A DNA stretch of 64,000 nt from Gigaspora margarita. Its lineage: Eukaryota; Glomeromycota; Glomeromycetes; Diversisporales; Gigasporaceae. The position numbers and the translations under genes were made by a program. The DNA lies in contig WTPW01001275.1 in assembly GCA_009809945.1 (NCBI GenBank), forward strand, positions 134,519 to 198,518, read 5' to 3'. Shown here in pieces: positions 23,368 through 33,600 of the stretch (positions within the stretch are counted from its first letter, which is position 1; each line of letters opens with the position of its first letter). A model generated the notes under the pieces. It saw only the letters and a list, made by a program, of their open reading frames with translations. It did no database searches and had not been told where the DNA came from.

Positions 23368-24536
23368 AAATTTTGTTTTTTCTTATAAAACATTCTTTTT
23401 TACTAAGACAATCTATCTTCGTCAGTTTGGAAATCTTATATTCTCATGTTCTCATGAGAACATTACTTTTAATTTAAGAACATTTACGAAATTTAAGATG
23501 TTCTCTATTAAATTTTTTTTGAGAACATTAAGTTTGAAATATATATTCTCTATATAAATATATAAAGTAATAAAAAATTATTTTATTAATATAGTGTTTT
23601 TGAATTACAGAAAGATTTTGGATAATATAATTTATTGGGTTATCCATTCCCAGTTTTGGTATAATATAGTTGCATAGCTACATTATTCTATAGTACTGGA
23701 TAGCAAAATGTATCCACTTTTATCAACAAAACTTTAAATCATTATAACTTTTTTAAAACAAGTTAAATCAAAAAACCCTTTGACAAATTGATAGATTTTT
23801 TGATAAAAAACTACATTTCTGTCAAAGGATTTTTATTACTTTTTGTTTTAAAGAAGTTATTAAATTAAAGTTTGTAATGATTTTAAAAATTGGCATTTAA
23901 TATAAAAAAAAAAGAAAAAATATATATTTTTAATTGACCAATTAGAATCAATTGCATCAAAATTAGCCAATCTAAATTGATTATTTAAGAATCAAAAATT
24001 TGTGCTCTATATAAATAGAGCTGATGTCTTATGCTGTCCAGTATGTACAAACTTTGATATACTAGTACATATAATATTATTATATTGAATACCAATTAAA
24101 TCAAAATTTAATATAAGTTTTCAAAAAGCTAAACTCACTATGATGATAACATAAATTTTTTACAAGAAAATTACTTAGCAAATCTTTAGTTTTTATAATT
24201 TTAAACTTTAGTGCTATATTTTAAAATTTATATTAAAAATCTTTTGAATTTATAAATTCACTAAATTCACTATAGTGAAGAAGAATAATATATTATATTT
24301 ACTATATTTATTTATTTATTTAAATATTTAAGAAACATTAAAGGCTTATCTAAAAACTAAATACACAAGCTGGATTAAACCAATAACATCTCCAACATTA
24401 TATAAAAGTCTAAAATATTAAATTGTTTTTTTTTTAAAAAAATATATAAATAATAATTTTATTTTTTTAAATAATTTAGCTTTGTTTATAAATTTTAGTT
24501 AAATAAATTATATTCTTTATTATTTTACCATTAATA

Positions 24537-24721
24537 CAGTTGACCCTCTCAAAACCGATCCTGTCAAACTGATAACCTGTCAAATCTGATAAAAAATTAA
24601 TCTACCAAGTCCATTCCTGTTATATAAATCTAATAGTTTGTAATGTTTTCAAATCTGATAACCTCTCAAAATTGATACAAAACCTGTTCACCATACATAC
24701 CGATTTTGAGAGGTCCGACTG
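24537..24721. mobile_element. pogo/Fot1-like MITE
   Basis: CAGTTGACCCTCTCAAAACC at the left and the inverted CAGTCGGACCTCTCAAAATC at the right, flanked by TA on both sides, are characteristic of pogo/Tigger/Fot1 elements of the Tc1-mariner superfamily. It is 185 bp with an internal CAAATCTGATAACCTCTCAA word repeated. It depends on an absent transposase. Confidence 0.85.
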
Positions 24722-24779
24722 TAATTTTTTAAATATATTAATTAAAATGCAAATTAAAAAATAAATAAAAGAAGTCTAA

Positions 24780-24920
24780 AAGTATAAGTTAAAAGAGAGA
24801 ATAAGAGAAAAAAAATAATGGCAAAATGAGAAAGTAAGTGTGAAAAAGAGAAAGAAAGATTAAAAGGGAAAGAAAAAGAGAGAGAGAAAAAGAGAGAGAG
24901 AAGAAGAAGGAGAGAGAGTA
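24780..24920. repeat. purine (GA-rich) low-complexity tract
   Basis: About 140 bp of AG/AAG runs. Leu/Phe/Ser-rich frames on the other strand are artefacts of this composition. Confidence 0.85.
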
Positions 24921-25221
24921 ATTTTTTTTTATTTGAGAACATAAAAAAATTTTTGAGAACATTAAATTAAATAAATATGTTCTCATGAGAACATAAATTT
25001 CAAAACAGATTTCTAACTCTGATCTTCATAACCTAGAAAAAGCTGTTTAGAATAAAAGTTTACATTTTATAGTGTGCTATTTTATATATATATTATACTT
25101 TATTAAGTAAAAACTTTAATTTTTAAAAAAAATTTTTGCCTACAAAATCGAGCGATTTGATTGGTTGAATTAGAGGTGTAACATGTCGTGAGTGTGACAA
25201 ATTTATATTCTCTATATTTAA

Positions 25222-26216
25222 ATGCTTTACAATTAGCTTATACATCTGCTTCTAAAGGAAGACAATATAAAATTCTAGATCAATATAGTATAAAAACTAC
25301 TATAAGATAAAACAATAAAAAAACAATATACTGTTTATAATTTATAAAAATAACCAACCTATTTTTTATATTTTTTATAGTAAAAATTTTGAATATAAAA
25401 TAAGTTTTATCTCTTCAAGTTTGATTGCTAATAAGTAGAAAAAAGTATAAAAAATTAGATTAATTATTTTAAGTTTACTATATATATTATTAATAAAATT
25501 TAATGCATATAGTATTTATAAGTTATAAATCCAAATTCTAAAACAATATAATTAGAAATTTTAATATTTGGATTACAACTCGAATCTGTAAAAAAAGCAT
25601 ATAATACAAAAAATAAAGAGTTAAAATCTATTAAAAACTGTAGTAATTCTACAATTTTTAAGCAAGCAAAAAATTTTGAAAATTAAGTTCTTGAATTATT
25701 AAATTTGTATTATAGAATAATTATTTAATCAAGAATTGTATTAGTATAAAAGCTATAGATTATTCTGTTAATATCTATAATTTTCATATTGATTTTAAAA
25801 AAGAAGTTTAATTAAGACAAAACAATATTAATTAGCTGTTGTTTAGATGTTGGATAAAACTCAAGTTTCACAAAAAGGTTATTAACAAATAGCTGCAGTT
25901 AATTTTACAATTCTATATAAAGTCACAATATCTAATGAACATATATTACTAAATAAACAAATAGAAGTTAATATAAAAATTATACAAGTAAATCTTAATT
26001 ATTTGAAAGTTGATTTTATAGCAAATTTTGAATTTGAACAAAAAATAATAAACATAGCTAAAATTGGTACACAATATAATATTAAAAAACTTCTTAATTG
26101 TATTATTCTATATTTTAAAGTGTACTAATCTAGTTGTTTATTTGTAGATTTCAGGCAATGGCTAAAATATTGACTATAAAATCAAGCATACAATAGTTAT
26201 ATTTATGATCTTAAAT
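25222..26216 (+). pseudogene. heavily decayed reading frame, unknown old element
   Basis: This sequence flanked the Mutator-like insertion before it landed. Plus-strand fragments such as YLNALQLAYTSASKGRQYK (at the junction) and a 77-codon open run at 25895-26128 (beginning AVNFTILYKVTISNEH, with an EVNIKIIQVNLNYLK helix-like stretch) suggest a former protein, now with many stops. I do not recognise the family. It continues after the SINE at about 27224. Confidence 0.3.
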
Positions 26217-26231
26217 AATATTGAACACTAT

Positions 26232-27208
26232 TTTTTTTTTTTAGTTTCAAAGTGCCCGTCTTGGGGGATAATATTTATTCAGTTTACTTATCAGAAATTA
26301 TACAGAGACGAAGGTACAACTAGCCACATGTACACTTTTGGTATCTAATTTAAGTGGTCTGCCCAAAGGTTTCAGACTAGTTACTATACCTGCAACCCAG
26401 CTACAGGAATTGCCTATTTAAACCCTCTGATCTTATCTGCTCCTTGACCAATCTCAACTAATTCACCAGATATCCGCAGTACAACACAAGTTAGTCCAGA
26501 TGCCTGGATCTCTTTTATATGCCCCTTAGGACTAGTTTATCCTCGATAAGAAACTTGGTAGAGCAGTACCTTCCCACCTAGGTATTCACCTACATTTTGG
26601 TAACTTATGCTACAGCTTTACCTATATACTTGTAGTCAGGGCTAACCTTAAACCACCACTATTACCTACTTCTGCCCTTGTAAGGTTCGCTCTGATTCCA
26701 GCACCTACCACTACCTTTCTATCGGTCCTTTCCCAGTATCCCCAAACTTTCAAACTAGTTAGCCCGGAAGGGTTGGTCAGCCTGGCTTTAAGCACCGAAT
26801 GGACTCCCTCTTCTTGGTACATGCTACTGAAACACATGTCCTTTTCCTCTGGTATGACTCCGGTGGCCAGGTTGGTGGACCTCCTACTCGAGAGTCTTGT
26901 CGTCTGATTATCTGGCTCCAGTTTCTGATATTCTAGCTTTGGTAGCACAGTCAAAGATCTTTGCTACCTCCTTACTTGGGGCTTGCCAAATGGGTTTCTA
27001 TTTCTCCAGTTTCTTGGATTTTTGTGCGCCTGAAAGCTCCTATTCGAGATGGTATACCAAGACCTACAGGTGATGTACCCAACCGATCGATGAGAAACAG
27101 TTACCAGAACACAGATCTATTTTTCCAAAGTATCACCAGTAGGATATGAACCCTAGACCTGCCACTTGAGGGTGACAACTTACCAACTTCCCTAAGTTAC
27201 CACACCCT
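26232..27208 (-). mobile_element. ~1-kb tRNA-headed SINE-like element, type 2, minus strand
   Basis: Reading on the minus strand, the head GGGTGTGGTAACTTAGGGAA contains an A-box-like part, and TAGGGTTCATATCC a B box. The tail is a T-run at 26231-26242 on the plus strand, that is poly-A on the element strand. AATATTGAACACTAT (26217-26231) and AATATTAAACACTAT (27209-27223) are 15-bp target duplications with one mismatch. A close relative lies at 43969-44963. It is G+C-richer than its surroundings. A 110-codon minus frame (26954-26622) begins with TTG, not ATG, so coding is doubtful. Confidence 0.85.
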
Positions 27209-27223
27209 AATATTAAACACTAT

Positions 27224-28070
27224 TATAAATTAGATTTTTAATATATAGTTGTATTGTATTCAGAAACTAAAAATATAAAATATTAAAATTTGTTTTAAGT
27301 ATTTTAATAGAGGATTTATAGTATTTAAAAAAAAAGAATTGCAAATAGGAGCAATATATTGGAACTTCAAGTTTTATTTTAGTGCAAATTTAAAATTTTT
27401 TTAGTTTAAATGCTACCCAATCTACCTATTTTTGTTCTTGGTATAATATTTATAAAAATTAGCACAAGCAGATTGAAGAATTACTAAAATAATGGAACAG
27501 CTTAGATTAAATTAGAATAATATAAATGACCACATTGGGGCTTCTTTGTTTGATATAATAGGACCTCGAGCAATCTATGAACAGCTAACTATTTTAAAAA
27601 ATCTTAATATATTACTAAAAATAGAAAAGATCTACAGAAAAATGGTCAAAAATAAGCATTAATATTACTAAATATAGAAAAGATTTACAAAAAAATAGTC
27701 AAAAATAAGCAAAAGCAAATAGTGACCTATCTATGTATAGCTCGGGGTCCTGATATAATCATATTTGAAACTGGATTTGTGATGAACTTTATATTTTGCT
27801 TCAAATATATAATAGGCTTTTGGAATTAATAATTGCAGAAATTAAGACTTATGGATTATATAATAATAAATCTCAAAAAATTATTGTTGATGAGATAAAA
27901 AAAATTAATATAACTTTTTAGTTTTGAAAAATTATAAATCTCATAATTGGAACTATACTTCCTCATGAGCAAAGACAAATTAAAATTTTACAATTATTAA
28001 TTTTGAAGTTTTATTTTATTCTAGTTACATAAAGCTTATTCGTCAATTATAGAACCAATTCTATCCTTTA
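27224..28070. other. continuation of the decayed old element
   Basis: Fragments such as ARGPDIIIFETGFVMNF can be read on the plus strand near 27735-27795, with stops. A ~54-bp near-tandem duplication (AATATAGAAAAGATTTACA-like units) lies at about 27607-27715. The family is not recognisable. Confidence 0.35.
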
Positions 28071-28450
28071 TATAGTGCACGAATCCTTTAATTAGCGACT
28101 ATAATACACAATCATTAAAAGCTTATAAATAAAAAACTAAAGTAGTTATAAATCAAATCTCTTCATAGAATAATAAAATCAAANCTAAAGAACAAAGTTA
28201 TGAAGCTAATTTTTTAAATTACTTAGTATTTAATAGAGTTATTTTAGTTAAAGTTAACCTAATTTATTAATTAAATTAAAATTTGGCCGCTTTAATTTTG
28301 CCCAGAACTACTAATAATATTCTTAATTCTGCCCAAAATTATTAAATAAAAATATACTATAGTTAAATTTAATATTAAAAATTCTAATTCCTTTCTCTTT
28401 TTCTTTTCTTTTCTCTTTTTTTTCTTTTTATTCTTCTTCTCTCTTTCTTT

Positions 28451-28481
<31 letters not shown>

Positions 28482-28602
28482 TATATATTTCTAATTTAAT
28501 ATATACTTATATTAACCAATCATATTAGGTTATTTGTGTAACATGGCTCTAAATTTGGCTGCTATATTTATGACTTGTTGATTTAAGGGTTCGTGCACTA
28601 TA
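28071..28602. mobile_element. MITE with TATAGTGCACGAA ends
   Basis: TATAGTGCACGAATCCTTTA (28071-28090) pairs with the right end (TTAAGGGTTCGTGCACTATA, 28583-28602) with few mismatches. TA repeats at the boundary make the exact end and target duplication ambiguous (TA-type or 8-bp). It contains a pyrimidine tract (28379-28482) and repeated AATT(C/A)TGCCC-like words. No ORF. One ambiguous base at 28184. Confidence 0.7.
28379..28482. repeat. pyrimidine (TC) microsatellite
   Basis: About 100 bp of CTTTTCT and (TC)n, including at least 12 consecutive TC units near 28457-28481. Confidence 0.9.
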
Positions 28603-29431
28603 TTAAGAATTTATAATCAAAAACAAATCCTCTTCAATTTAAAAAATATGCTCTTTTTTGATTAAATTTATTTTTAACATTTCTCAAAGTATTTCAAACA
28701 AGCCCAAATAATACTATTGATAGTTTATACCTTTCAAGTTAAGCATATCTACCGATTTGATTTTTAGGGGTCTTTTTTCAATAAACCATTACACAAACTT
28801 CTGCTATTAAGTGACGTGAAGAATAACAAACGAAACCTTCAAATTAAATAGTTTTTTTGCCTCTATATGAGATAAATAAGCAATAAATATTCAAAGAACA
28901 GCTACGTCAAGCTGTAAAAGGAAGTACTATTACTAGTTGTTGAAGCGTTTTGGTATTTTCAGATATAAAAGGATCAGTTTGTCATTGAACAATCGGTTGT
29001 ATAATAGGTAAGGGTAGATTCGGAAGAACTTTTCAGAAAAACTACCTTTTTAACTTACTTTCAGCCAATAATTAAACATGTAGATATTACAATATTCTAT
29101 ACACTTAATTATGGATTATAAGTAAGTTTAAAAGACTGTTGTTGTCAAAACTCACTTTGTAATAAATTTTAATAGCAAATAATTCTTGATCATGATTAGC
29201 TAATTTTGGGGTGAAACCAAATCGGCGGATATGGTTATACCATGAATGAAAATTAATACAAAAACTTAAAAAGTGGAAAATTACAGCATTCTTATATATA
29301 GCTATAGAATATAAAAATCATAATTAGGTATCTTTGTTTTTTTACAAAACTTTAAAAAATAGTAGAAATGCTTTATATTGCAAAGCATCTATAATTGAAA
29401 TTTTAGAATATAAAAATCATATTCTTTATTA
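28603..29431. other. gene-free stretch
   Basis: AT-rich sequence; no gene or repeat boundary that I can support. Confidence 0.5.
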
Positions 29432-29834
29432 TATGGTGCTGGAAGCCTATACTAGACAATAAAATAGGAAAACTTTAAAATGCATCATATTTTTATAGAG
29501 ACAATATTTTTAAAAGCTATTTGGCAAAGTTATAGAGCTTATCATAGCAAACAAAGTTACTGGTCAGATTTTTAAAATATTGCCTTTATAAAAAGTTATA
29601 GTACTTTAAAGTTAATTAAAATTGAAACACATAGTAATTATATATAAAACAATAGGAATCTTTAAAATGCATTAACTTTTTATACAGAAGGTTTTCAAAA
29701 AAAATATTTGGCATAGTTATAGAAATAATATTTCTTTATAAAGTTACCAGTTGGTTTTTTAAAAAACCTCTTGTACAAAAAACTATAGCGATTTAAAAAT
29801 TGAAACAAGTTGAGTATAGGCTTCTAGCACCATA
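29432..29834. mobile_element. MITE, TGGTGCTGGAAGCC family
   Basis: TGGTGCTGGAAGCCTATACT (29434-29453) is mirrored at 29813-29832 with one mismatch, bounded by TA on each side. Inside, AATAGGAA and TTTAAAATGCAT words occur twice about 190 bp apart, so the interior is a direct duplication. TA duplication and ~20-bp ends fit a Tc1-mariner-type MITE. Confidence 0.8.
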
Positions 29835-30009
29835 CTTATAACAATATTCAATGTTCATTTAATCAAAACAATAAGTTTAGAATATATTAAATAAGTTTTT
29901 AGAATTAGTGTTAATACAGTAGAACAAAAAATAAATAAAATAAAATAATCATAAGAAGTTTTGTGAAACTATAAGATTTCTATCAAATATAATTTTTTCC
30001 AAATATTTA

Positions 30010-30667
30010 TACCGTATCCTATTATAAATAAGCACCCCTCTTTTTTGAAATTTTAAACTCAACGTTCTTGATAACTATCTAATCAAACTTAATAAAAATT
30101 TATTTACTATAAATTCTCTAAATAACAGGAATTTGCGCGTTATTTTGAATACGTGAGTATTATTTCGAGTATGCACATGGGCGTTATTTTGAATCTATAG
30201 GTTAGTTTTTTGAAACTGGCACAATACAGTATAAAAAAATGAATCTGCTTATTTATATAATCATGAATTCTTATCGATCATAAATTTTCTTTGCTTTTTT
30301 ATCTCTGGATAACTCCTATTCATTTTCTATTTTCGAGATTTTGAACTAAAACCATAAATTCTTAATACTGCATTGTTGATCATTGATCTTAGAGAAGGGA
30401 TATTGTGATATAAATATATCTGGTGGAGTGTGCATTATTTTGGGGCGCGCATGGGCATTATTTTGAAACTACCTATGCTATTTTTAGGGTACGCAATTTT
30501 CAAAATAACGCCCATGTCCGTTATTTCGAGAATTTACGATATTTAAATTTTATAAATCTATAAAATTTAAATAAATAAATTTTTATTAAGATTGATAAGA
30601 TAGTTATCAAGAATGTTGAGTTTAAAATTTGAAAAAAGGGGGTGCCTATTAATGATAGAATATGGTA
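30010..30667. mobile_element. foldback element with arms of over 90 bp
   Basis: The left end TACCGTATCCTATTATAAAT continuing through AGCACCCCTC is mirrored by the right end finishing AGAATATGGTA (30667). Arms match at least through TTAATAAAAATTTATTTA. A second matched block, GGGCGTTATTTTGAA-like, lies inside each arm, and CGTTATTT words recur. TA at both ends fits a TA duplication. No ORF. Confidence 0.75.
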
Positions 30668-31010
30668 AGCTATTTTTACTAATTACTATAATAAATATAT
30701 ATTTATATAAAGTTTGTATATGTATAAGAATCATTTAAATAACAATGAGGTATCTATTAATAAGTAGCTACTTAGATAAAGATTTTACCTATTTACAATT
30801 TAGAATTGTATTTACAACAATAACTTGCTAATATCTAGACTAGTACTATTGAACTATCTAAAGTTTTCATGTTATTATATAAGCTTAACTTTTAAACATT
30901 TATGTTTAGATCTATTAAAATGATTATAAATATCTTTTTATTAATTTAATCTTTTGCTATTAAAAATAGAAGTTGAAATAAAATATTTCTTTATTATAAA
31001 AAATGGCAAA
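30668..31010. other. gene-free stretch
   Basis: Nothing supportable was seen. Confidence 0.5.
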
Positions 31011-31012
31011 TA

Positions 31013-31668
31013 TAGTTAACCCTCTCCAAACCAATCCTGTCAAAACTGATAACCTGCTATAATCGATTAAAATCGATCTATTATATCTGTACCATAATTG
31101 ATAATCAATAGCCTGTCATTTTTGATATTTGGTAGTCTTTATATGAGATCTTCTACAGCAAAACAAGGCAGTGGGATAATCATCTGATTTTGAGAAAATC
31201 GCATTTGAAAATCATCACGTGATTAGTTTACTACAATGGTAACCAAGAAAAAATTTTAAATTTATATACATTTTATTAATATATTCAATAAAAAAAATTA
31301 TCCTTATAAAGACAAGACTCTTAAGTAAATGATCTGTATAAAATTTCAAAATCTAATTGGTTCACCCACTGCCTTGTTTTGCTATAGGAGGTCCTATATC
31401 TAAGTTCCTGATAGTATCACATGAATGTATCCAATTAAATCATATAAAATTTACCATTTTCATATAATATAATGTACAAATATCATATGATAATCATTAC
31501 GGTACATCCAAATTACATAATCTGGTACACAGTTTGTATATTAAATGCTAAAATATTATTGGCCAATCCATGTTAATCTTTTACATGATAATTTTTCAAA
31601 TCTGATATTCTTCCAAATCTGATACAAAAGCTGCTTACCATGCATACTAGTTTGGGAAGAGTCGACTA
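31013..31668. mobile_element. pogo-like MITE carrying a nested MITE
   Basis: TAGTTAACCCTCTCCAAACC at the left and the inverted TAGTCGACTCTTCCCAAACT at the right, with TA duplications (31011-31012, 31669-31670), resemble the pogo-like MITE at 24537, including the internal CCTGTCAAAACTGATAACCT. Its length is inflated by the insertion at 31157-31383. Confidence 0.75.
31157..31383. mobile_element. nested 227-bp MITE
   Basis: AGCAAAACAAGGCAGTGGG (31157-31175) is exactly mirrored by 31365-31383. It lies wholly inside the pogo-like MITE and is therefore younger. No ORF; the target duplication is not clear. Confidence 0.8.
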
Positions 31669-31780
31669 TATAAAATTCTAACAGAATTATCAAGTTAATT
31701 TATAAATTAGAGTTGAAATAGATAGCATAAAGCTATTCAATCTTTGAAAAAAATGGAACTTGTTTTGCTACCTTTTCTAA

Positions 31781-32230
31781 ACTATTTCTGCTCAAACTTT
31801 CTTAGATCTTGCAAACAAAGCTAATAACTTCTATAAGCTTAAAAATAATGCTGAACCTAATATCAAACAGAATACATTCTACTTTTATTCATACTTTAAT
31901 AAATATCTCAAAGCTGTAGCAAAAACTGATAATATATACAACCTCTCTTATGATAAATCTATACACAAACTTCTTAATCAAACTACAGATCTTGCATTTA
32001 TTGGTAGAGTTATTTCCTACTTTGAAATCCTCAAAAACTCTAAACAAACCTTTGCCCAAATCCGTACTCAATTTACCAAAAACCACTTATCTCATGCAGA
32101 GCAACTTATTATTAATTATTACAATATCATTAAGCCAAACTTTACAAATGCTCTTTTTTATAATCCATTATTAAATAAAAAGGATTCTATTTCAAAACAA
32201 CCTCAAGAATCTCAACAATCTTTTCACTAA
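31781..32230 (+). pseudogene. LINE ORF1 N-terminal fragment, unknown domain
   Basis: A 149-codon open frame without an ATG starts after a TAA at 31778-31780 (TISAQTFLDLANKANNFYKL onward) and ends at TAA 32228-32230. It is Asn/Lys/Phe/Tyr-rich and predicted largely helical, with no motif that I know. Position at the 5' end of the LINE suggests ORF1, which usually binds nucleic acid. An in-frame TAA just upstream may have separated it from its start. Confidence 0.5.
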
Positions 32231-32320
32231 ATTTTTCTGTAGAAAACATAGAAGCAGCTGCCACCTCTGAAAATAAAATGTTCTCCACTTTTTGTGGACC
32301 ATATTCAGAGGAGAATGATA
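32190..32320 (+). repeat. 131-bp direct repeat, copy 1
   Basis: It is similar to 33690-33820, exactly 1500 bp downstream, including GAAGCAGCTGCCACCTCTGA and TTCAGAGGAGAATGATA, with scattered differences. The two copies bracket the segment carrying the antisense coiled-coil ORFs. The translation ENIEAAATSENK is shared by both copies. Confidence 0.85.
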
Positions 32321-32604
32321 ATCTCATCAATCTTTTTACTAAATTCTTCTCAGAAAAGAACGATAAAATATAAAACACTTAAAATATCATTTTAATACTA
32401 TATTTATTCATTTTTATTAAATAACAATATATTATTCAAAAATTCTCTTAAAACTTTATTTATTCAAACACATCAAAATTACAAACTTTTTTATAAAACC
32501 TTAATACTGATTTAACTTTAGTTTAATCTTTAGTAGGATCCAAATTTTCTTTTTCTATAGTTTTTTTTTTAAAAATGATTAAGTAATCTATTATTATAAA
32601 ACAT

Positions 32605-33024
32605 TCACAATACAAAATACTTACCTAAATGTTCTTTTAAGATTTCAATTTTGCACTTTAAAGAATCCTTTTCTTCTTCTAAACTACCTAAATACTGTAA
32701 CATCTCTAATTTTTCCTCATTCAAAGAACCAATATTCACATATAATTCATTAATTGTTTGCTGCAATCCTACACATACTTCTAATATTTGAGTCAAATAC
32801 AATTCTAGAGCATTTCGACTTTCCAAAATACTATCTTGATCACTTTGCAAAAAATTTAATTCACTTTCTCTCAACTCTAGTTCCTCTTTCAATTCTTGTA
32901 ATTCTTTCTTAACAGTTTCTACAATTTGTAACCAGTTAATACGAGGCTCTTCTATAATACTTTCTTGTTTTTCTTCTTCTCTAACAACTTCTTTTTCCTT
33001 TCCTTTTTCAATATTTTCTTGCAT
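32605..33024 (-). CDS. 139-aa coiled-coil protein, unknown
   Basis: An intact ATG-to-stop frame on the minus strand, antisense to the LINE. Residues 1-30 are charged (Lys/Glu-rich); residues 33-135 show heptads, for example VETVKKELQELKEELELRES and LNEEKLEMLQYLGSLEEEKD, so a long coiled coil is expected. No catalytic or membrane motif. The Glu/Lys richness on a T-rich plus strand could arise by chance, but the length and heptad register argue for real coding. It resembles the coiled-coil half of the Gag-like gene at 13-16.6 kb only in style. It may belong to an element inserted into LINE ORF1. Confidence 0.5.
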   Translation of the reverse strand: MQENIEKGKEKEVVREEEKQESIIEEPRINWLQIVETVKKELQELKEELELRESELNFLQSDQDSILESRNALELYLTQILEVCVGLQQTINELYVNIGSLNEEKLEMLQYLGSLEEEKDSLKCKIEILKEHLGKYFVL

Positions 33025-33113
33025 ACTAGTTAAATTGTTATATATAATCTTTATTCATATTTTAACAATTATTCAATTTTGTCCTTTTTTTTTATATATA
33101 CAAATAATATCAT

Positions 33114-33319
33114 TTATATACAAATATTACCATCTTTATCGATTTCTACTTCTTGTTGCAATGCAAATTCTTCTTTCTCCTCTTCACTTTCAATATCTTG
33201 AGTTTCTAAAACCTCAACTTCTACAGATTTTTCATTTGTTTCTTTTACTTTTTCTTTTCTCTTCTTAATAACTGATTGCGTTTTTTTACAAAGTTAGAAA
33301 ATTTTTGAGTACAAGGCAT
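33114..33319 (-). pseudogene. small acidic ORF upstream of the coiled-coil ORF, frameshifted
   Basis: On the minus strand an ATG at 33319 gives MPCTQKFSNFVKKRNQLLRR up to a TAA; one frame over, VKETNEKSVEVEVLETQDIE continues into a Glu-rich tail ending at 33114. A single frameshift joins a basic N-terminus to an acidic C-terminus (~68 residues). It lies upstream of the 139-aa ORF in the same direction, so the two may form one transcription unit or exons of one gene. Confidence 0.35.
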
Positions 33320-33467
33320 TTTTCTTTTCTTTTTTCTTTTTTTTCTTTTTAGAATAATATACAAACTTTAATTTTGATTACCTCTTTTTTTTATTTACTG
33401 ATCATCTAATTTTGATTATCTATTTTTGGATATTCTTAAACCCAACTAATTTCTAAATTAGTATCTT

Positions 33468-33560
33468 GTTGATGTGAAGCAGTGGTTTGAGTGGATGATT
33501 GTCTGATCAACAGTCTCGAGATTCAAATCACACCTAAGAAGAGTTCATATAGATATATTA
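33468..33560 (+). mobile_element. tRNA-like head of a SINE fragment
   Basis: GAAGCAGTGGTTTGAGTGG resembles a Pol III A box and GAGATTCAAATCACACC a B box about 35 bp further on. It is too diverged and lacks acceptor-stem pairing for a functional tRNA gene, so a SINE head is likelier. No tail or target duplication was resolved. Confidence 0.35.
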
Positions 33561-33600
33561 GGGAAAATATATTAATATATTCTAAGGCCATTAGGTTGCA

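Larger units (their letters stand above)
23423..25021. mobile_element. hAT-like non-autonomous element, TGTTCTC family
   Basis: The ends CAGTTTGGAAATC and GATTTCTAACTCTG are roughly inverted and flanked by ATCTTCGT (23415-23422) and ATCTTCAT (25022-25029), seven of eight identical. Removing the element restores the arm of the Mutator-like element. Subterminal ATGTTCTCATGAGAACAT occurs at both ends with extra GAGAACATT copies, as in the MITE at 8561-8943. An internal palindrome lies at about 23724-23877. A pogo-like MITE (24537-24721) and a purine tract sit inside. No transposase. Confidence 0.8.
22211..25212. mobile_element. Mutator-like foldback element with nested insertions
   Basis: Flanking 9-mers TATATTTAA (22202-22210 and 25213-25221) are identical; a 9-bp duplication is typical of Mutator-like elements. 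The outer arms match over 200 bp or more: ATTTGTCACATCTGCAACAT (left, 22221-) against the reverse complement of 25160-25207, and both share ATTCAACCAATCAAATCGCT. The right arm is split: part at 23371-23422 and part at 25022-25212, because a hAT-like element inserted between. A SINE occupies 22618-23367. No transposase remains. Tandem copies of AACTTTTTCTAAGTT occur in the left arm. Confidence 0.8.

Noticed and set aside
24754..24986. Leu/Phe/Ser-rich membrane-like frames
   Set aside because: They are translations of a GA-rich low-complexity tract.
26622..26954. 110-codon frame as a real gene
   Set aside because: It starts with TTG, lies wholly inside a SINE-like element, and the sister copy has stops; kept only as a finding to test.
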